A stretch of 64,000 nt of DNA from Polytrichum commune (Eukaryota; Streptophyta; Polytrichopsida; Polytrichales; Polytrichaceae): NCBI GenBank assembly GCA_950295325.1, contig OX485804.1:66316033-66380032 (forward strand). The letters run 5' to 3'. Shown in pieces: positions 35,501 through 50,500 of this stretch. Numbering within the stretch: the first letter of the stretch is position 1; each line of letters begins with the position of its first letter. The notes below the pieces were generated by a model. The model was not told the origin of the DNA, did not search any database, and worked only from the letters and a program-made list of their open reading frames with translations. Both the position numbers and the translations under genes were made by a program.

Positions 35501-38500
35501 AAAAGTGACCCTGTCTTTCATTACCTCATTCTAGAGTGTACTTTGAATTTGTACAGCGGTTAAACACCTTAATGTAAATGAACACTTGGGTTCAAATGCA
35601 CATCTTGGGTGCCCTTGCATGCAAATGCACACTTAGTATTTTAATCATCATCGTCATGTATGGGTACATTTTTATTTTCTCCTTGACATGGGATAATGTA
35701 CTAAATTAAGGTTCAAACCCATAAATATTGGATATATGATTTGAAACTTGGTGAGGCTCGTAGAAATTATGTATAGACGTTGTACATTGAGCCCCTTAGT
35801 CCCTTAAGTGTTCAATTTCAGCAGGTTTCAAACACTTTGGCGTCCTCTTTAGTTATGGCGTACTACAGATGTGCTTGGGGACGTACAAGCTTCTCACCTT
35901 TGTCTGGGATGGGTCTTCGGGAGTTGGACAAAATGCGCGCCACTGGTGGTGAATAGACTTGTAAATTTCAGATGCTTGAGGAGTCCGTGCACCATCTTTG
36001 GGAGGGAAGCACCATACAACGTTTGTGAACTGTTTCGATGAGTGTCGAAGGTGAAGCAAAACCTGTGTTGGCACCTCACTGTTTTGCCCATTTGCTTCCT
36101 CCATAGCCATCAAGTTTGGCCACTGGATTTCCCATTGGATTGTACATGGGTCTGTCAACTCCTTGGCTTCATCCTTTAAATGTGTTCGAGGTCTCTGAAA
36201 AAGTTGAAACAGGAGATGAAACAACAACAACAACAACTATTTAAGAAGCTCAATTGCTGAACTAATCCTGAATCTCAAGGAGAGAATCTTCAAATTAGAG
36301 AGTTACATGTCTATGAACCAAACATAAGTCTTTCAATAGTTATCCTCAACTCAACATGACTTTTGGTCAGGAGTTGGTTGTTTTGCATGCAACACCTTCC
36401 ATGTTTGGTAAGGTTTTAGTACATGCTTAGAGGTAGTGTGGAGATTTGTACGAAGACGATTCTTTCTCGGTTCCTTGAGGGTAACACTGATTTTGGAATG
36501 CCAAAGGTATTAAAATGAGTTCCGCTCCTAATGAACCACATTGGTTACGCTTCTACAAATTCAAACACTACCTCTGAGAATGAACACGATGCAAATTTGT
36601 TTTTGGATTCTGTATGCAAAACAGCCCATGGAATATCATAGAGACCAACTTCTACTGAAAATTCACATCAAGCTAATAAACCTAGCTTTTTTTCCCTGAA
36701 CACCATGGTTGCTCATTTGATCATAACTCCAAGTATCAAGGAACGTCAGAATCTTCCAATTTAGAACAAGACAGTTTCTATAAGAAGGTACGTGTAAGGT
36801 AAAAGTATAGGTTAGGAAGTGATACAAATTGATTAACACACAATCAGCAGTAACTTTCAGTATGTCACTTACCAGAAGCATGAGGATTCTACGATTTGTA
36901 ATCATCAAAATGTGGTCATCAGGTAAATAGAAATGCTCTTGATAGAAGTCTGAAAATGCATATTTTGCCGAGTTCTTAAAAACATCTTTGCTTCCAAAGT
37001 AAGCTCCGCTCTGTGCAAGCTGTAAAATAGCCTGGGTATGCAATAAGACAAAATGGTCAGCATTGTCTCAAATACAAGGATGGCTTCATTCCTTGTGTAG
37101 TAATATGGGGTTTCGTTGCAGATTCAGGTCAAGAGAGATTTATAGCCAGCTCATAAAGTAGCTAGAAAAGAAATGCACGGGAGGAGTATTTCCAATCCAA
37201 TATTTATCACAATCCACTCACCCAACTGATCATTCCTATTATCCGTACGTGACCTTAGACTGTAAATTATCACAAGCCTGAAGCTCTCTCATAGAGTGAG
37301 GCAACTCTGCTCCCATGATTCCAAAAGGTATGTTCCTCTCCTTGGCGGGGCTAACTCCCTTGTAGAGATATGAACCACTTGAGATAAAGGATATATTCAT
37401 GGGGGCTATGAAGTAATTCGCATTATAAATTTACTTTCGAACATTAAATAGCACCAGATCTATTATTGCACTTAAAATTCTAGTGAGCGGGAGTGACCCC
37501 CCAAGGTACCTCTCTCTCTTATCCAAGATAAGTGCAAAGATTGAAGATGCACCTGTCCTCGAGCCGCATATCCATCATATTGAGTAAGCACACCATCTCC
37601 CTTAATGGCACGAGGGAGACGAATTCGTTGTAACTTTGCATCATGCTCAAAAATTTCAAAGCAATTCGTGCAGCTCGTGCCAATACCGCTCACACTTAGG
37701 GCCATAAAGTCTAAACACCCACTTAAGGGTTGAACAACAACCCCGACGAAAGCTTTAAATACTCCTTGAATACACCCGACAGCTCCTCTATCATGTGCAC
37801 CATCGATGGGTTTTGTGACTATGCCCTTCACCCCTGAGGTGATGCCCCGTGCAAAAGACTCTGTTCCTTGAACTACGCCATCCCCAACGCCCTTCACTTT
37901 TCTTGATTTCTCCTGCATTCAATGTAGATGGTTAACATTTAGAAGACAGCATCTACTTTTACACACAAATACATAGATATTAAGATATCCCTTAAGCCTT
38001 AAAGACATAGATATAAAGATATAAAAATATAGAAAGACAGACATATGAAGATATTCCATAAGCCTTAAAGGACCAAGGGATGTTTATACGGGATAAAAGA
38101 TAATTTGCATGGACCCCCAACAAATTTTGAACTACTATTTTGTTTGGTCTATGATATTGAATCCATATTTAGCACAATTTTTAGAAAAAAAGAAAATCAA
38201 AATAAAGTCTTATGTGACATTAGTGATTAGATGTACATGGTATGTGTGTGATTCGGGGTCATTTATAAAAGCTCAAATCTTCCTCATTCAATTTTTATAT
38301 GTGTGATTCAAATGGAATAATGCATTATGCATGTAATAAATGGGATACTTTTAGATAGGGTCGCATTTGATACTTTAAACCAAAAATATCAATATAAAAG
38401 TGGGATTCTATGACCAGAAGACAGTGGATTGAAGAGATCCATGCATTTTCTTCCTCAAATACCACCAAGCCTCAGAAACCAAAATAAATTGGGTTCTATC

Positions 38501-41500
38501 TTTAAAGAAAACATAATTAGGTTGTTCTGATCTCTAAGGCAACTTCGTGTTACATTTAACTTCTAACTAAGCTCAGAGTTTCGTCATCATTACCAAAGTT
38601 CTTCGCATCATAATCAGCAATTGGAGGAACTTCTCTGTAGGGAGTAAGACTTTGCCTGTCTCTTCCATTCATTACTAACTTGCAATTAGAATACAGAATG
38701 ATGACGTGGCGTATGATGAAACTAGGTATACCTGATTGGCTCGGACCTGCATAAAATCATCATCCTTTGACAAGTTTGCTGCGCCTCGACTCATTGTACC
38801 CAATGTGGAGCTTGTCATTCCAAGGATGTTGACACCTGTCAGAAGCTGAAGAGGCTGATGAATGAGGTCACGCTTCACCCTATTTAGTATCTGAGCTTGC
38901 ACCTGGCTCTTTCTCATTCGTCGATTTTCACGAAATGCACCTCGAAAATGAATCTGCCAGTGATACATAATTGGAGTCAATGGTCCAGAAAGAGCTCAAC
39001 CCTTAAAGGACTGGTGCTGCATTTATACAAGATACATGAAGATTTGTACGAACCCACAACATCAATTACATTAATATTTAATTATGAGTATCTGTTTAAT
39101 CAATAGGGAATGCAAATATTACTAAGGGTAACGTAAATCCACAGTTCATTAATGATGCAGAAACAGACCGGCATTTTGGAAAAATTTCCAATTGTGGAGA
39201 CTGCAGGACCCCAGATGCCAAGTTTTCCTTGTGGCCGTTGATCTGGACTTGTTTCAACAGACAGCTTCAATCGCACTTCTGAAATATCCAGGGTCCTGCA
39301 TACCGACATAAACTTATTAGGAACAAATCAAGGTGGATAGACCTTTTCCTTAAGACAAGAATTTCCACCACAGTTCAAAGCATACTCAAACTTCAAACCC
39401 ACCAAGAGGACTACAAGAGTGAGGATCTATGGCAGAAAAAACATACTCAAGCTGAATTTCTGGATCCACTTGCACCACTTGTGAATCCGAAGAAAGCCGA
39501 TCAAGATGTAGGTTATTATACATCTCCAAGAAAGCCCATACAATAGCTTCATGTACATTGATGTGCCATACACTTCCAGTTGACTGCAAAAAAGCACAAA
39601 ATCCTGCTCAATGAGGTGTGAAAAGATACCAATACCACTGCCTTTAAAACAGATATTTAGATTGAAAACTGAACAAACGGCTCAAGTGGTTAAGATTTGA
39701 ATTTCAGTAAAGTCCTACACAATGAGGACAAAGGAAAGTAGGGCCTACTTTGTGCACCCAGGGATTCACAAAGGAATATTAAGTTGACCAAAAGAAATGT
39801 GACATTACAATTCAAAGGCACAGATTAGATTTGATCAAATGTAAATAACATCCTGAAATAAATCCTGAAAGAGTACATATTTTAAAATTGAAGTACAAAT
39901 AAATCACAAGTAATGTACATTGTGGCATTGAATTTTACAGAATACCTTAAGTCCCATGTAGGGATAAACTTGGATAGCCTCAGCAGTACCACTTTTCATA
40001 GATGAAACAGCCTTAATGACAAAGTCATCTGTGTCATTGTGTAAATCGGGGGCCAATAATATAGGCATGCTGGTAAGTGGAAGTTGGTTGTCGATTTGCA
40101 TGTAGCCCACAGTAACAGTAAACCTGAAACATGTGTATCAGGAGTCAGAAAAATTGGACATCTTCCAAGATTTGAGTTCATTTGAGCTATGCTTTAACTC
40201 AATGGGGCTTTTTGTTGGGAGGTAATCCCCTACAATTTCCCATTGGTTGCTTTGCTTACAACATGATTAATTTCATTCCACTTCTGGTGCATGCTACAAG
40301 GCAGTGATGGAATTTGAATGAATAGCAACATTTTTGGTTCGTTGAGGACCAAGCTCATTCTAGCACCACTTGGCATGCCAAATAAGTTTGACCTCAATGA
40401 ACTGATATAGAATGTCCTTCGTTCAAACCTCCATGCTACCGCCAAGCATGCACTGCAAACTTACCAAACAAAACAACCTGCTTGCCACCAGAATCTTTGC
40501 TGAGTTAACTCTATTAAGCTATAAATCTATTAAGCTATAACTTTCTAGCCATGGATGCCAATTTTTATATTATTATTATACTACATATCTACAATGAGTA
40601 AACAATCTAAGCAATGTGGACAACAAAGTAGTTAACATCACACTCTTCAATCTCATGTCATGAGGCAAACCTGCTAACATTCTCCCCTAGCCCGGTCGCA
40701 TAAGTAACTTTCACATCATCCACTACAAGAAAAATAAGCTCGCGAGGCTGGCTGTCTATCACTGAGAAACCAAGCCTGCCAACACCCAAAACAATTTCCA
40801 TTTGTGATGGAGTCTCCGGTCTTCCCTCTTGTGCTGCTTGCATTGGCTCCATGGCACCCTGTGTAGGCACTGATGCTTCTATTTCACCATCTTTTTCTTC
40901 AGCATGATTTTTCTTGTCACCTTGAGTCTCCATTTCTTGGTCAAAAAACCTGATCACTTTTGTTTCGGGAATCTCCAGAACCTGCAAACAGATATTGTCA
41001 ATGAACTTGCAAAGTAAGTCGCATTTAGCCTAACAAGATAAAGGAATGGAGGATACATATATATGATTCAAAAGCTTATGCCTTGCGGCCATATTTGATT
41101 AGAACTTGACATAAAAACTGGGCTAAGACATATTAGGACACTGTATAATAGAAGTTGAAAATCCAGAAAATGGATAGAAGTTGCTCAACATCAGTAGAGT
41201 TATTCACTAGCTCAGAAGGAGTTGGATGTATTTCATACAACACCTTCCATGATCGGTTAGTATTCAGTGGATGCTTGGAGGTTGCTTGAGGGTTTGAATG
41301 AAGAATGATCTACATCAATTCATTGAGGATCCAACTCATTTTGGCATGCCAAAAGGTGCTAAACTGAGTTTGGCCCTCAATGAACCGATACAGGTTGCTC
41401 TTCATTCTAATTCACAGGGACCAACTCCCACAAAAAGTCGTATTAACTTAAAGGATACTCTAGTAGCTCCGGCTAATCTTCACATTTACAAATTCTAGTG

Positions 41501-44500
41501 AGCACACTGATATCTGTCTTTCAACATGTCATTTCTGGTGCAAAATGAAGGAGAGGGTTGGTGCATAATAAGTACCCGAACACACACAGTGGAGGAGCCC
41601 GACTCTTCTGCTGGGACCACTGGATGGTCCCCTATCACACTGATATCTATTTTTGTACTTGTGGAGGGGTCTCTCCCATCTTGAATCACCTCTAGGAGTT
41701 TCTCACTGAGCAGGTTTTCCCAGGCAAAAGAAGCAGTAGCATGCGGTCGCAAAGTTTGCCATGCACTTTCGTCCAGGCCCACCTGACGATATTTTAGTTT
41801 CACAGTACCTGTCCGATTCTCCACTCTGCACACCAATCAAAGTGTTTAACCGACCTTACCAGCATGGCCATACATTATTCCTGAGTGGATGATAAGATAA
41901 GCAGGCCTAATTCAGTGACACATCTTGAACGAACACCTATATTTGAATGGTGCGTGGTTAGTTGGGGTTTAAATATGGACACCAACAAGACAAAGTGATT
42001 GAGTTTAGACTACGTACTCAGAATTTGGTAACCATTTTAGGCTCAATAGTCAACATGATTGGGGTGGACCTATATGATCATCTAATTAGAACAAGAATGT
42101 TCACTATGTTTATGAGCACTATAAAATATGATGAAATTATGAGGAATATGATACAACCGCGGTTTGGATTTGCTAATCATCTTGCACTACTTTCGTGTTT
42201 CATATCTTACAAGAAGTGGGTGCAGAGCTCAAAGGTGTCTGTTTATGACCTGCTAACCTCAGGAGGAAGTGATAAAACAAACCAGAGGATCACACAGTCC
42301 AACAATTATATATATATATATATATATAAAATAATCTATATAGATACCTGTAGGGACCACGCAAGGAGCCCAATTGGAAAATTGCCAGATATCGAGAGCC
42401 GTCTTCATGACCACGGACATTGACACGCACAGCTTGCCGAGCCCCATTTTCGTGGCGCACAATAATGTGCATAGTCTCTTCATTCTCAATAGTGAATGGG
42501 AACGACCAATCTGATCCATCCAGTTGGATCTGCAACCAAACAACCATAAGTGGGGGGCCAATACAATTAGGGAGGAGAACAAGAGAAGAGAACAAGTGTA
42601 CTAAATGCATATGTACCATTGAAATGACACCTTCATCTTCAGTCACAACTATGAGGAACACTGGGAGCAAATACGGGAAGTCATTGAGCGGATGAAGGAG
42701 CACGAACAAGCATGAAGGTTTTTGTATAACAAGTTGGAAAGGGTCAGGGGTTTAAGAGAGTGAACTTGTGCCCATTCAGTTGAGAATTACTGCATTTTTT
42801 ACATCTAAGAATTTCTAATGAATTTAATCAGGATATTGATGATGATCATACTAGGTCAGGGCTTGACTAAAAAGAGGTAACAAGAAACTTAATCTAAACC
42901 CTAAACCCACGCACCTGCAGTCTTAGTGGATCTTCCACCTCCTTGAATGCAAATGTCGTCCTCCAATCCCAAGGTTGGAGAGTCATGGACTGGTCGACAC
43001 CCGCTTGTTTAAGCTTAAGAGGCACCCCGAGCCTATTTGTGAACAATGTGTATGGACGTAACTTCACCACCTGTTTCATCGTCATTCATGCTGCATTAGT
43101 AGTGAGATATGGGCTTATGACAACAACTATTTCATTTAAATTTGATCATGCGCAACATATCCAAGAATCAAATGTCCAATATTAGGGTTATCCTTTCACT
43201 CAATGAGGGTTTTCATTGGGAGTTGTGTGGTTCCCTATGATATTCCATAAAATTTTGCATATAATATCAATCATTTCTTTCCACTTGTGGTGCATGCTTG
43301 GAGGTCGTGTTTTATTTTAGCACCTCTTCGCATGCCAAAGTGAGTTTGACATTTAATGAACCAATATAGAATGCTCTTTGTTTGAACCTCCACAATACCT
43401 CCAAAAGCTTGCACTGACTCCCGACCAGAAGTCATATTGAAACAAGAGGATAACTTTATGGTGATACCTGAGTTTGAGCAAAATCAAAGGGATGGGATAC
43501 TGTTGTGACAAGGAATCTGAAGTGTGAGCCTTGCGTGTCCACCACTCTGAGCTCCACATGTTCATGCTGCACACAAGAATAAGCAATTTAGAAAAGTCAG
43601 CCCGTGTCCCAACATTGACAATCACCTAACCTGGAAATATATACATTTCAGATGGAACAACACAGGCAATTTAGGAAATGTACCAGTGTCCAACACAAGA
43701 CCACAATATCTACTGCACAGTGCAGAGTCCAACCCATATCTCAAAATAGTTCTTTATTTTTCAGATGCAATACTTAGCACTGCTTGGCTCACCGGATCTA
43801 CAAGCGGTTCCAAGGAAACAACAGGGCCAAAATTGGTTGTGCCATTTCCAGATAACGCGACTGCGAGTCCCACACTCTTGCATTCAAAACTTGAAAGCAT
43901 TGTTGGATGCTCATTCATATCTTCCTGATCAATTTCTTCCATGAGCTTCTTATTCCCCCGACTCCGGTGAGTCTTGAATTTCTTACGCCCCGGATGATCA
44001 ACCTCCACAAGCTTGTACTTCAGAGATGGACACTTTGCACTATCCAACCAGCACGGAACGTAAAACTGAATAACTCTTGCAGACATGCCTTGGTTGCCAC
44101 GATCATGCTGCATATGGATTGTCAGATCCCTGCACCACCATTCACAATTATTTATACTTATTTCCTTCATTTTTCCCCAACTCATCACTCCCTTCAGTTT
44201 TATACTACTTCCATCTTCTTCCACAGACCATCTTATATTTAGTAGGATAGTATATTCTTCGTACACTGTTCATCACAAACTACCAGAGGGGAAATTATCA
44301 TGTGGAAACAAAAAAAACATTGAAATGACATCTTGAATTCCAGATTAATTGGATGGTTTTCATATATTTTTCAATATGTGCCACATTATGCTATTACAAA
44401 ACAAATACTTGGATGAGAATAATACATACACTATAAGACGTTTACACTATACAACACTAAGTATAATTCTAATGTAATTACATGATACACCATCCTTTGG

Positions 44501-47500
44501 AAGTTTGTGATGTTAAGTTAGAGGATGGGAACACTTCCTTACCTGACGCCATTTGTCAATATGATTTCAGTTGCAGACTCCTTCCCTGGGTGCGAAATTA
44601 AAATATCCTCCTTGAACACATAAAACCCATGAACTTCAATTTGAGAAAGATAATGTCGACCACAGTCCACTCAATTCCAGTGCTTAAGAATGGCTTCAAA
44701 GATACACCAAAAGTTTAAATATGCTATCACTTGCTATGCAGCAATCTAAGAGCAAGCCCACTGATCTCCATATCCATATCTGTAAACATTTATTATGGAT
44801 GAAAAGTGATGTTATGTCAAAAAACATGTTGAGGTGGCTCCCTGTCCTTGCCACCGCAAACCCTCAACAAACATGCATGAGACTAGCAATCAATGACCTT
44901 GTATCCTTTTGGATTTTCACCTAAAGGTGAATAATTCACCTCAAATAGTATTGGGTACTTGAATTGGTGAGCCCTTTACCATGTCATTTTGCAAGACAAC
45001 ATGGAATAAGAAAATATTTTCCCCAAATGCGGATAAGGATAAGCCAACCAGTGGGAGATTACACCAGCATTCACATCTGGAAAGCAATCATTAGTGACTT
45101 TGGATACAGTAACAACCGGGCTTGCTCTACTAAAATTTTGACATTTGACATTAGAATGTTCGAGGATGTTCCAGAAAATAGGTGCAAGTGAAAACTTACA
45201 GTCTTTGGACGCCAACCACCCTCTGGAATCCATTCAAGATACAAAGCCTTTCGCAAATCCGCATGGTAAATAGCTCTTGATTCACCAGGTTCCACTGAAC
45301 CATCTTGTAGTTCCATAGATCCGTTTCCGGCAACCTTCTCAAAAACCTTATACTTGCATGAAACAGGTAAAAAATTCACAAGCTCTAATGGCGCAGACAC
45401 AGTTAAAAACCAATCCAGGATGGGATCCAGTTGACTGGTTTTCCCAATCTCAGTTGCCTTGCACTCCAGGCACAGCCACACGTCTTTCTTATCTGATTCA
45501 CTGGTGTTTGGTCTTCTTACTGGGCAGCATAAAAGCTCTTCTGTTTCTTGAAGTCCTCGAACCCGAATCTCTTTCATGGGCTGCTTGTTTCTACCCATCT
45601 CAGGTTTTCCTTTGTATGATACCACTGAGCTCCAGATGTGTGCGACTCCAGCATTATCGACTGAATCGATTCGAGGCTTCACCTGCATTGTGACCCAAGT
45701 CAATGTTGCAATTTCCCATAACTCATAATCTTCCTTAAAAGCTACAGTATCAAGTTCATGCATGTAGACATACTTGTGCAGAATTATGGTCAAACATAGA
45801 GTAAACTCCCCAGTGAAATACATTGAGCTTCCTACAAGGTTTTGTGTCATTGGATGTGGATAACTGCAGATGCGAGTGAGCTTAAAGTTATCCTATAACT
45901 CAATGGGGGCATTTCGTTGAGAATTGGTTCCCATTAACTTTCCAATGGTTACTTTGCATACAATATCAACGCTGAACATGGAAGGTATTGTATGCAGAGC
46001 AATTAACGCCACTCTATTAAGTCATTTCTAGTTCCTTTCTCCATATTTATTGAGCCTAGACAAAGATATGTGGATGTATAGATGCATGATAGACAAGGAC
46101 ATCCTAGAGTAGAAAGTCTTTCCCATGCCAATCACTACTAAAAAGAAGTGTGGGTTGACGACTTTTACCTGAACAATGTAATCTGGGACACCTGATCTTA
46201 AACTTTCGACTGGGCAAGGAACCGAAGAGTGTGGCTCCAGAATCCCAAGGGGAATATACAAATGTTTGATATCATCTTTGCATTGCCTTGACCTAATCCA
46301 TCGACGACGTCTCACAGAGGTGGAGGCTTTGTCATAGGCACTTGGAGGAGGCCAATTCTTCAGACTCATGTAATCATGTCCATACGCCCATCCATCTTCA
46401 TCAACTGTCTCACACTGATCAATTCGCCAATCGTTCATCCACACCCAATGCTCTGGAAGTTGCACACTTGGAAATTCCTGTATTATGAAAACTTAGAGAG
46501 TGAAGATCAACAACTGTCTTTCAAGAGCAAGCTAATTTCTAGCAAATAAGTGACATAGGTGAATCGTGCTTGTCAAGTTACTTAGCACCACTTCAGCATT
46601 AGAGTTGCAGGGAGGTAGGTGAAGGTCCAACTGTATTTACTCGCGTATTTGAACTCCAACATAAAATAAATATACTTTAGACCAGTGTTAAACTGGCATC
46701 ACGTTTGTCGATGTGTCACTTGGGTAATGAGGATACTACATAATTTCTACAAGTAGGGTATAGATATTTGAGAATATTTTAATTGTTACACCATTCAGGT
46801 CTATATGCCTTATAAGAACATTCATACCTAGGTAAAAAGATCCTAGTTATATGATTTTGGGACGGTATTAGGTAATAATGACTTCAGGTATATAAAGATA
46901 ATGTCATCTAGTTATACCCATCAAGTATCAAAATTCAACTGGTACTACAATTTTGATGCAGATTGGGTAGGATGATACCATTAATGATATGGTGTGTTGA
47001 AACAAAGCAATCAACTATGTACTCATCCAATATTGGATTAGACCTCTAACTGAAAACAAATTAAACTCATTCTGAGGAGAATGAAACACGAGATTGTACA
47101 GAAGTTACCTTTGAGGAGCCGGAAAGATTTCGAGTGCACCAGTGTCCTGGATCACTAGACAATGTTGGAGAAACCCATCCTTTCCCAGTTTGATATCTCT
47201 GATTCTCGAAAACTTCTTCTTCCACTGCATTTTGTGCTTCATCAATGGCCATTGATGAATCACTACCTTCTTTGTCATTACCCAGAAGAAAATCTGGACA
47301 CAAACGGAACTCAAGGTGATAATCTGTCTCATTCGAAATTGTCACGAGAGTACGAACAAATAGATGTTTCACGCCCTCGTGGACAACCATCTCACTTGCC
47401 AAATGGTCCTTTCCTAGGTGCCATGCGGCAGGACCAAGCCCATAATTCAACCTTACTGGAGACCATGGCCCATTTTTCGTCACTGAAACTTCAATGGCAC

Positions 47501-50500
47501 CAGGTCTATGTGAGCTTTCCCTGTTGCCACCACTTTCTGTCTCCTCAGAATCTTCTTCATCTTCTTCTTCTCCATATACAGAGAAGAAGTGAAAGGCGAT
47601 ACCAATGTGACCGTGGCGCTCTTCTTCAGGTATGGGAGCTCCTTCTTCACTGCCCTCATCTGTTGCTTCCTGCCAATGAGAATACAGTCCATAGTGGTTA
47701 GCCCAAGTGATTCTACTGAAATGTCTATCCCTGATTGGATACGAAGAGGCACATTATCACCTGTAATTGATGACCTTGCCATGGCTTCACCACTATGTCT
47801 GGTAATGGACACGTCTCACCTTGCCATTGGTTGTAGTAGGCACCCAGCAGTTAGGGCACTTTCTACAACCTGTGGCAAGGCTCCTTACATCCACTGCCTA
47901 GTGCATAGAATAGATAATGCTAAAAGCCGTCACATTAGGTGCTGAGCATAAATACTATCATTACATAAAAAATTAGAAATGATTCTTGTCAGCAATTGAT
48001 TTGGGATTCCAACTCACCCATGTTTGTCTTATTTGAGTTCCAGATACAATGTTATAAGCATTCAAAGTTCATTGGTAGATGACCCAAAACCATCACAGGA
48101 GCATGACGTTAAGGTAGTGGAAAGTCTCAAAATTAATTTGTACTTATTGTGTAAGATCTTAGGGTGTTGATTTTGTGCGGGGTAATGGTTTTAGAATGCT
48201 CTACCTTAAATAATACCTTAACTACCTTGAAGATGGTTTGAATTTCATTCACGTAATTAAAACTGTTGTTATGTAAATGGGACACATCAATGCTGTTATA
48301 TAAAGAAAAGACACCAAGAATGAACCCTAACTTTAGACAGCCATACCTTTTCTCTTTTAGGAGGATAAAGAGTTTCTTGTTTAAGATCAAAAGAAGCCAG
48401 CACACCAGGGTTGCTTTTCTTGAACTCATTGCCTGCGCTTTTGGGTCTCTCTTTTGCATAATCAGAAAGCGATAATTGCCGAAATCCCACAGGGGTCCCT
48501 GTAGGAGACCAAAAACAAAAGCATTACTCCACAGTTCTTTCTAATGATTTGTCCATCTTGCAAATAGGATAAAAATGGCCCATCAAAGCCCACTAAAACT
48601 TGGAAATTGCACGCTTAGAGCAACAGCAAGATGATAAAAACCAACATAAGACAATATGGACAAAGACATGCAGTTTCACACCACAAATTGGTATGTTACC
48701 TCTGGCAAGGTCTGTCACGACTATCTCAGCATTATTTACTTCCTGCATATACGGCCAATTTTACATAAGAAAATAGAACAAGTGATGCAAATTAACATAA
48801 TAACAAAGTAAAACAACCACCATCATTTCTAAGCTTCTTTGATCACCGGATTTGGAAAAAGGCATCCCGGTATGACATCCTGAAAGAACATATCTTAAGT
48901 TGATAATTCAAGTGAGGAGGTTCAGGTAATTCACTTAATCTACATGGTTTGCCGGAGGGCTATTTGAATGCAAAGCAAAGTAGGTAAACACATTCCAAAA
49001 TATGCTTCTCAATTTCTGAAAGTATTACAGGTGATTTAAGAAAAAACATAAGCATATTGTACCTTACTCAATATCCTGACACATACATAAATTTAGGTAG
49101 TAGAAAATGGCAATGTGTGGATACATACCCCTGATTGTACTTCAAATACAAAGACTTCATCCCAAGTAACAGACACTCTGCCAGAACCACTTTCATTGTT
49201 TGGGTTCACACAACGGGTGCGAGCACTCTGATATTGTAGCTGCCTGCTATCAGTCGCTGGATTTGAAGGCACTATGCGAATTGCCGCCATGTACTCTCGT
49301 CCTCCAATCCCTTGATCTTGCGGTAACTGCAACCATGCTCCATATTAATCTTACACTCGACACATCAGCACTTAAGTGGCTCAAACAGAAGATGAAAAAC
49401 CTTAGAAGTAGGAGCACTTTGCACCATGCACGGCACTCCTAAAACCATGAGTACAGGACACACCAGCCATAATGTTGTCATTGGTTTATATTGATAGTTT
49501 GCTGCATCTTTGCATTCGATATAATTTTAATTTAGACACCATATTGATTGGAATTTTTTAATTTAAAACTATGAAAGTGATGGACCAAAATTGGACTAGC
49601 ATTCATAAACAGTCCAGAGTTTACTACTAATGCCTTGTCAATGGTGCATATGGACTGTTTGTGATGCTAGTCCAAGACGCCCAGTCTGGGGCTCAGAATG
49701 TCATATGGAGGGATTTAAGCTTACTTCATGATATTATTAACTAAAAGTATAAAACATACCCTATCTAAAACTTGTCCCATTTATCATATACATTATCCCA
49801 AATGGAGCTTGATTCACGTAAATTGAACTAATGGGCTCATATATATGAACCGGACTCAAATACGTACCAGGTTGTTTTTAGATATGGATTCAACATCACA
49901 GACCAAATAAAATAGGGGATTGTTAAATCGACCACACATTGGTTAAAACGACCAAAGTCAATATTTAAGGTGTCGACTAGGCTATGACTTGTCATCCAAG
50001 TTGGCCAAGTCTATCAATTCTAATACAAAACTGATACCTTGCTCCTCTTCATGTGTGCGATGAAGAATCAAAGTATGACAGGTCATGTGACCGCGTGATG
50101 CATCTCCGTGATCATTTTAACAAACTACATGGTCAATGTAACAATTCCCATAATATATCATTTCAATACATGTTGGGGTTTGGTACAAATCATCATGTAT
50201 CCTGTATAAACACCCTCCCCGGTCCTGAAGAGTCATAGTTGCTTTGCAAATCCTAGTCATGTATAATGTAAATACTCATAAATGGCAATCATATTAGGAT
50301 CCAAAATATGAATATGAACATTAACGTTGTGAGGACAATGTAAGGGACATACCTCAGCACCACCAATACGAATTGCCACAAACTTCCCAGAGCGTCCTCT
50401 AACCATCTCTTTTTGGCTAACATCTAGCATGCTATGATTAACTGGTAATTTAATAGGTGCTGTGCCATTGGGTGGCAAGGGCATCACTTGGGCTCTCCCA

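Larger units (their letters stand above)
35898..40981 (-). other. VPS13: VPS13 exons 35-42: C-terminal rod, ATG2-like helices and PH-like segment
   Basis: Exons: 40671-40981, 39946-40123, 39447-39583, 39169-39295, 38732-38953, 37553-37912, 36873-37031, 35898-36194 (597 residues). Landmarks: VGYMQIDNQLPLTSMPILLAP, VDPEIQLE, DISEVRLKLSVETSPDQRPQG, RDLIHQPLQLL, NILGMTSSTLGTMSRG and GVGDGVVQGTESFARGITSGV with VVVQPLSGCLDF. The last of these is the amphipathic helix-rich segment shared with ATG2. The end (YQEHFYLPDDHILMITNRRILML) is the PH-like domain found near the VPS13 C terminus. Exon 40 is the best conserved exon of the gene. Confidence 0.88.
41576..46477 (-). other. VPS13: VPS13 exons 27-34: SHR-BD / VAB-like region
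   Basis: Exons: 46169-46477, 45200-45682, 44543-44610, 43793-44129, 43468-43566, 42915-43070, 42348-42529, 41576-41825 (628 residues). Landmarks: LPEHWVWMNDWRID, RRRRWIRSRQ, VWLCLECKATEIGK, LVNFLPVSCKYKVFE, FYVPCWLDSAKCPSLKYKL, LRPYTLFTNRLGVPL, WSFPFTIENEETMHI, GHEDGSRYLAIFQLG and ENRTGTVKLKYRQVG. In other VPS13 proteins the matching region (VAB) recruits the protein to organelle adaptors. Exon 29 (68 nt) is the weakest call because its acceptor is not strongly pyrimidine-rich. Confidence 0.85.

Noticed and set aside
41962-42423. 153-codon plus-strand frame in a VPS13 intron
   Set aside because: It passes through repeat family F and a TA microsatellite into antisense of exon 33; no motif recognised.
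48830-48890. Possible small VPS13 exon after the AG near 48880 (DVIPGCLF...)
   Set aside because: Joining exon 23 directly to 48700-48742 gives the conserved FEVQSG-EVNNAEIVVTD reading in phase. Adding this piece brings a stop or an odd insertion.
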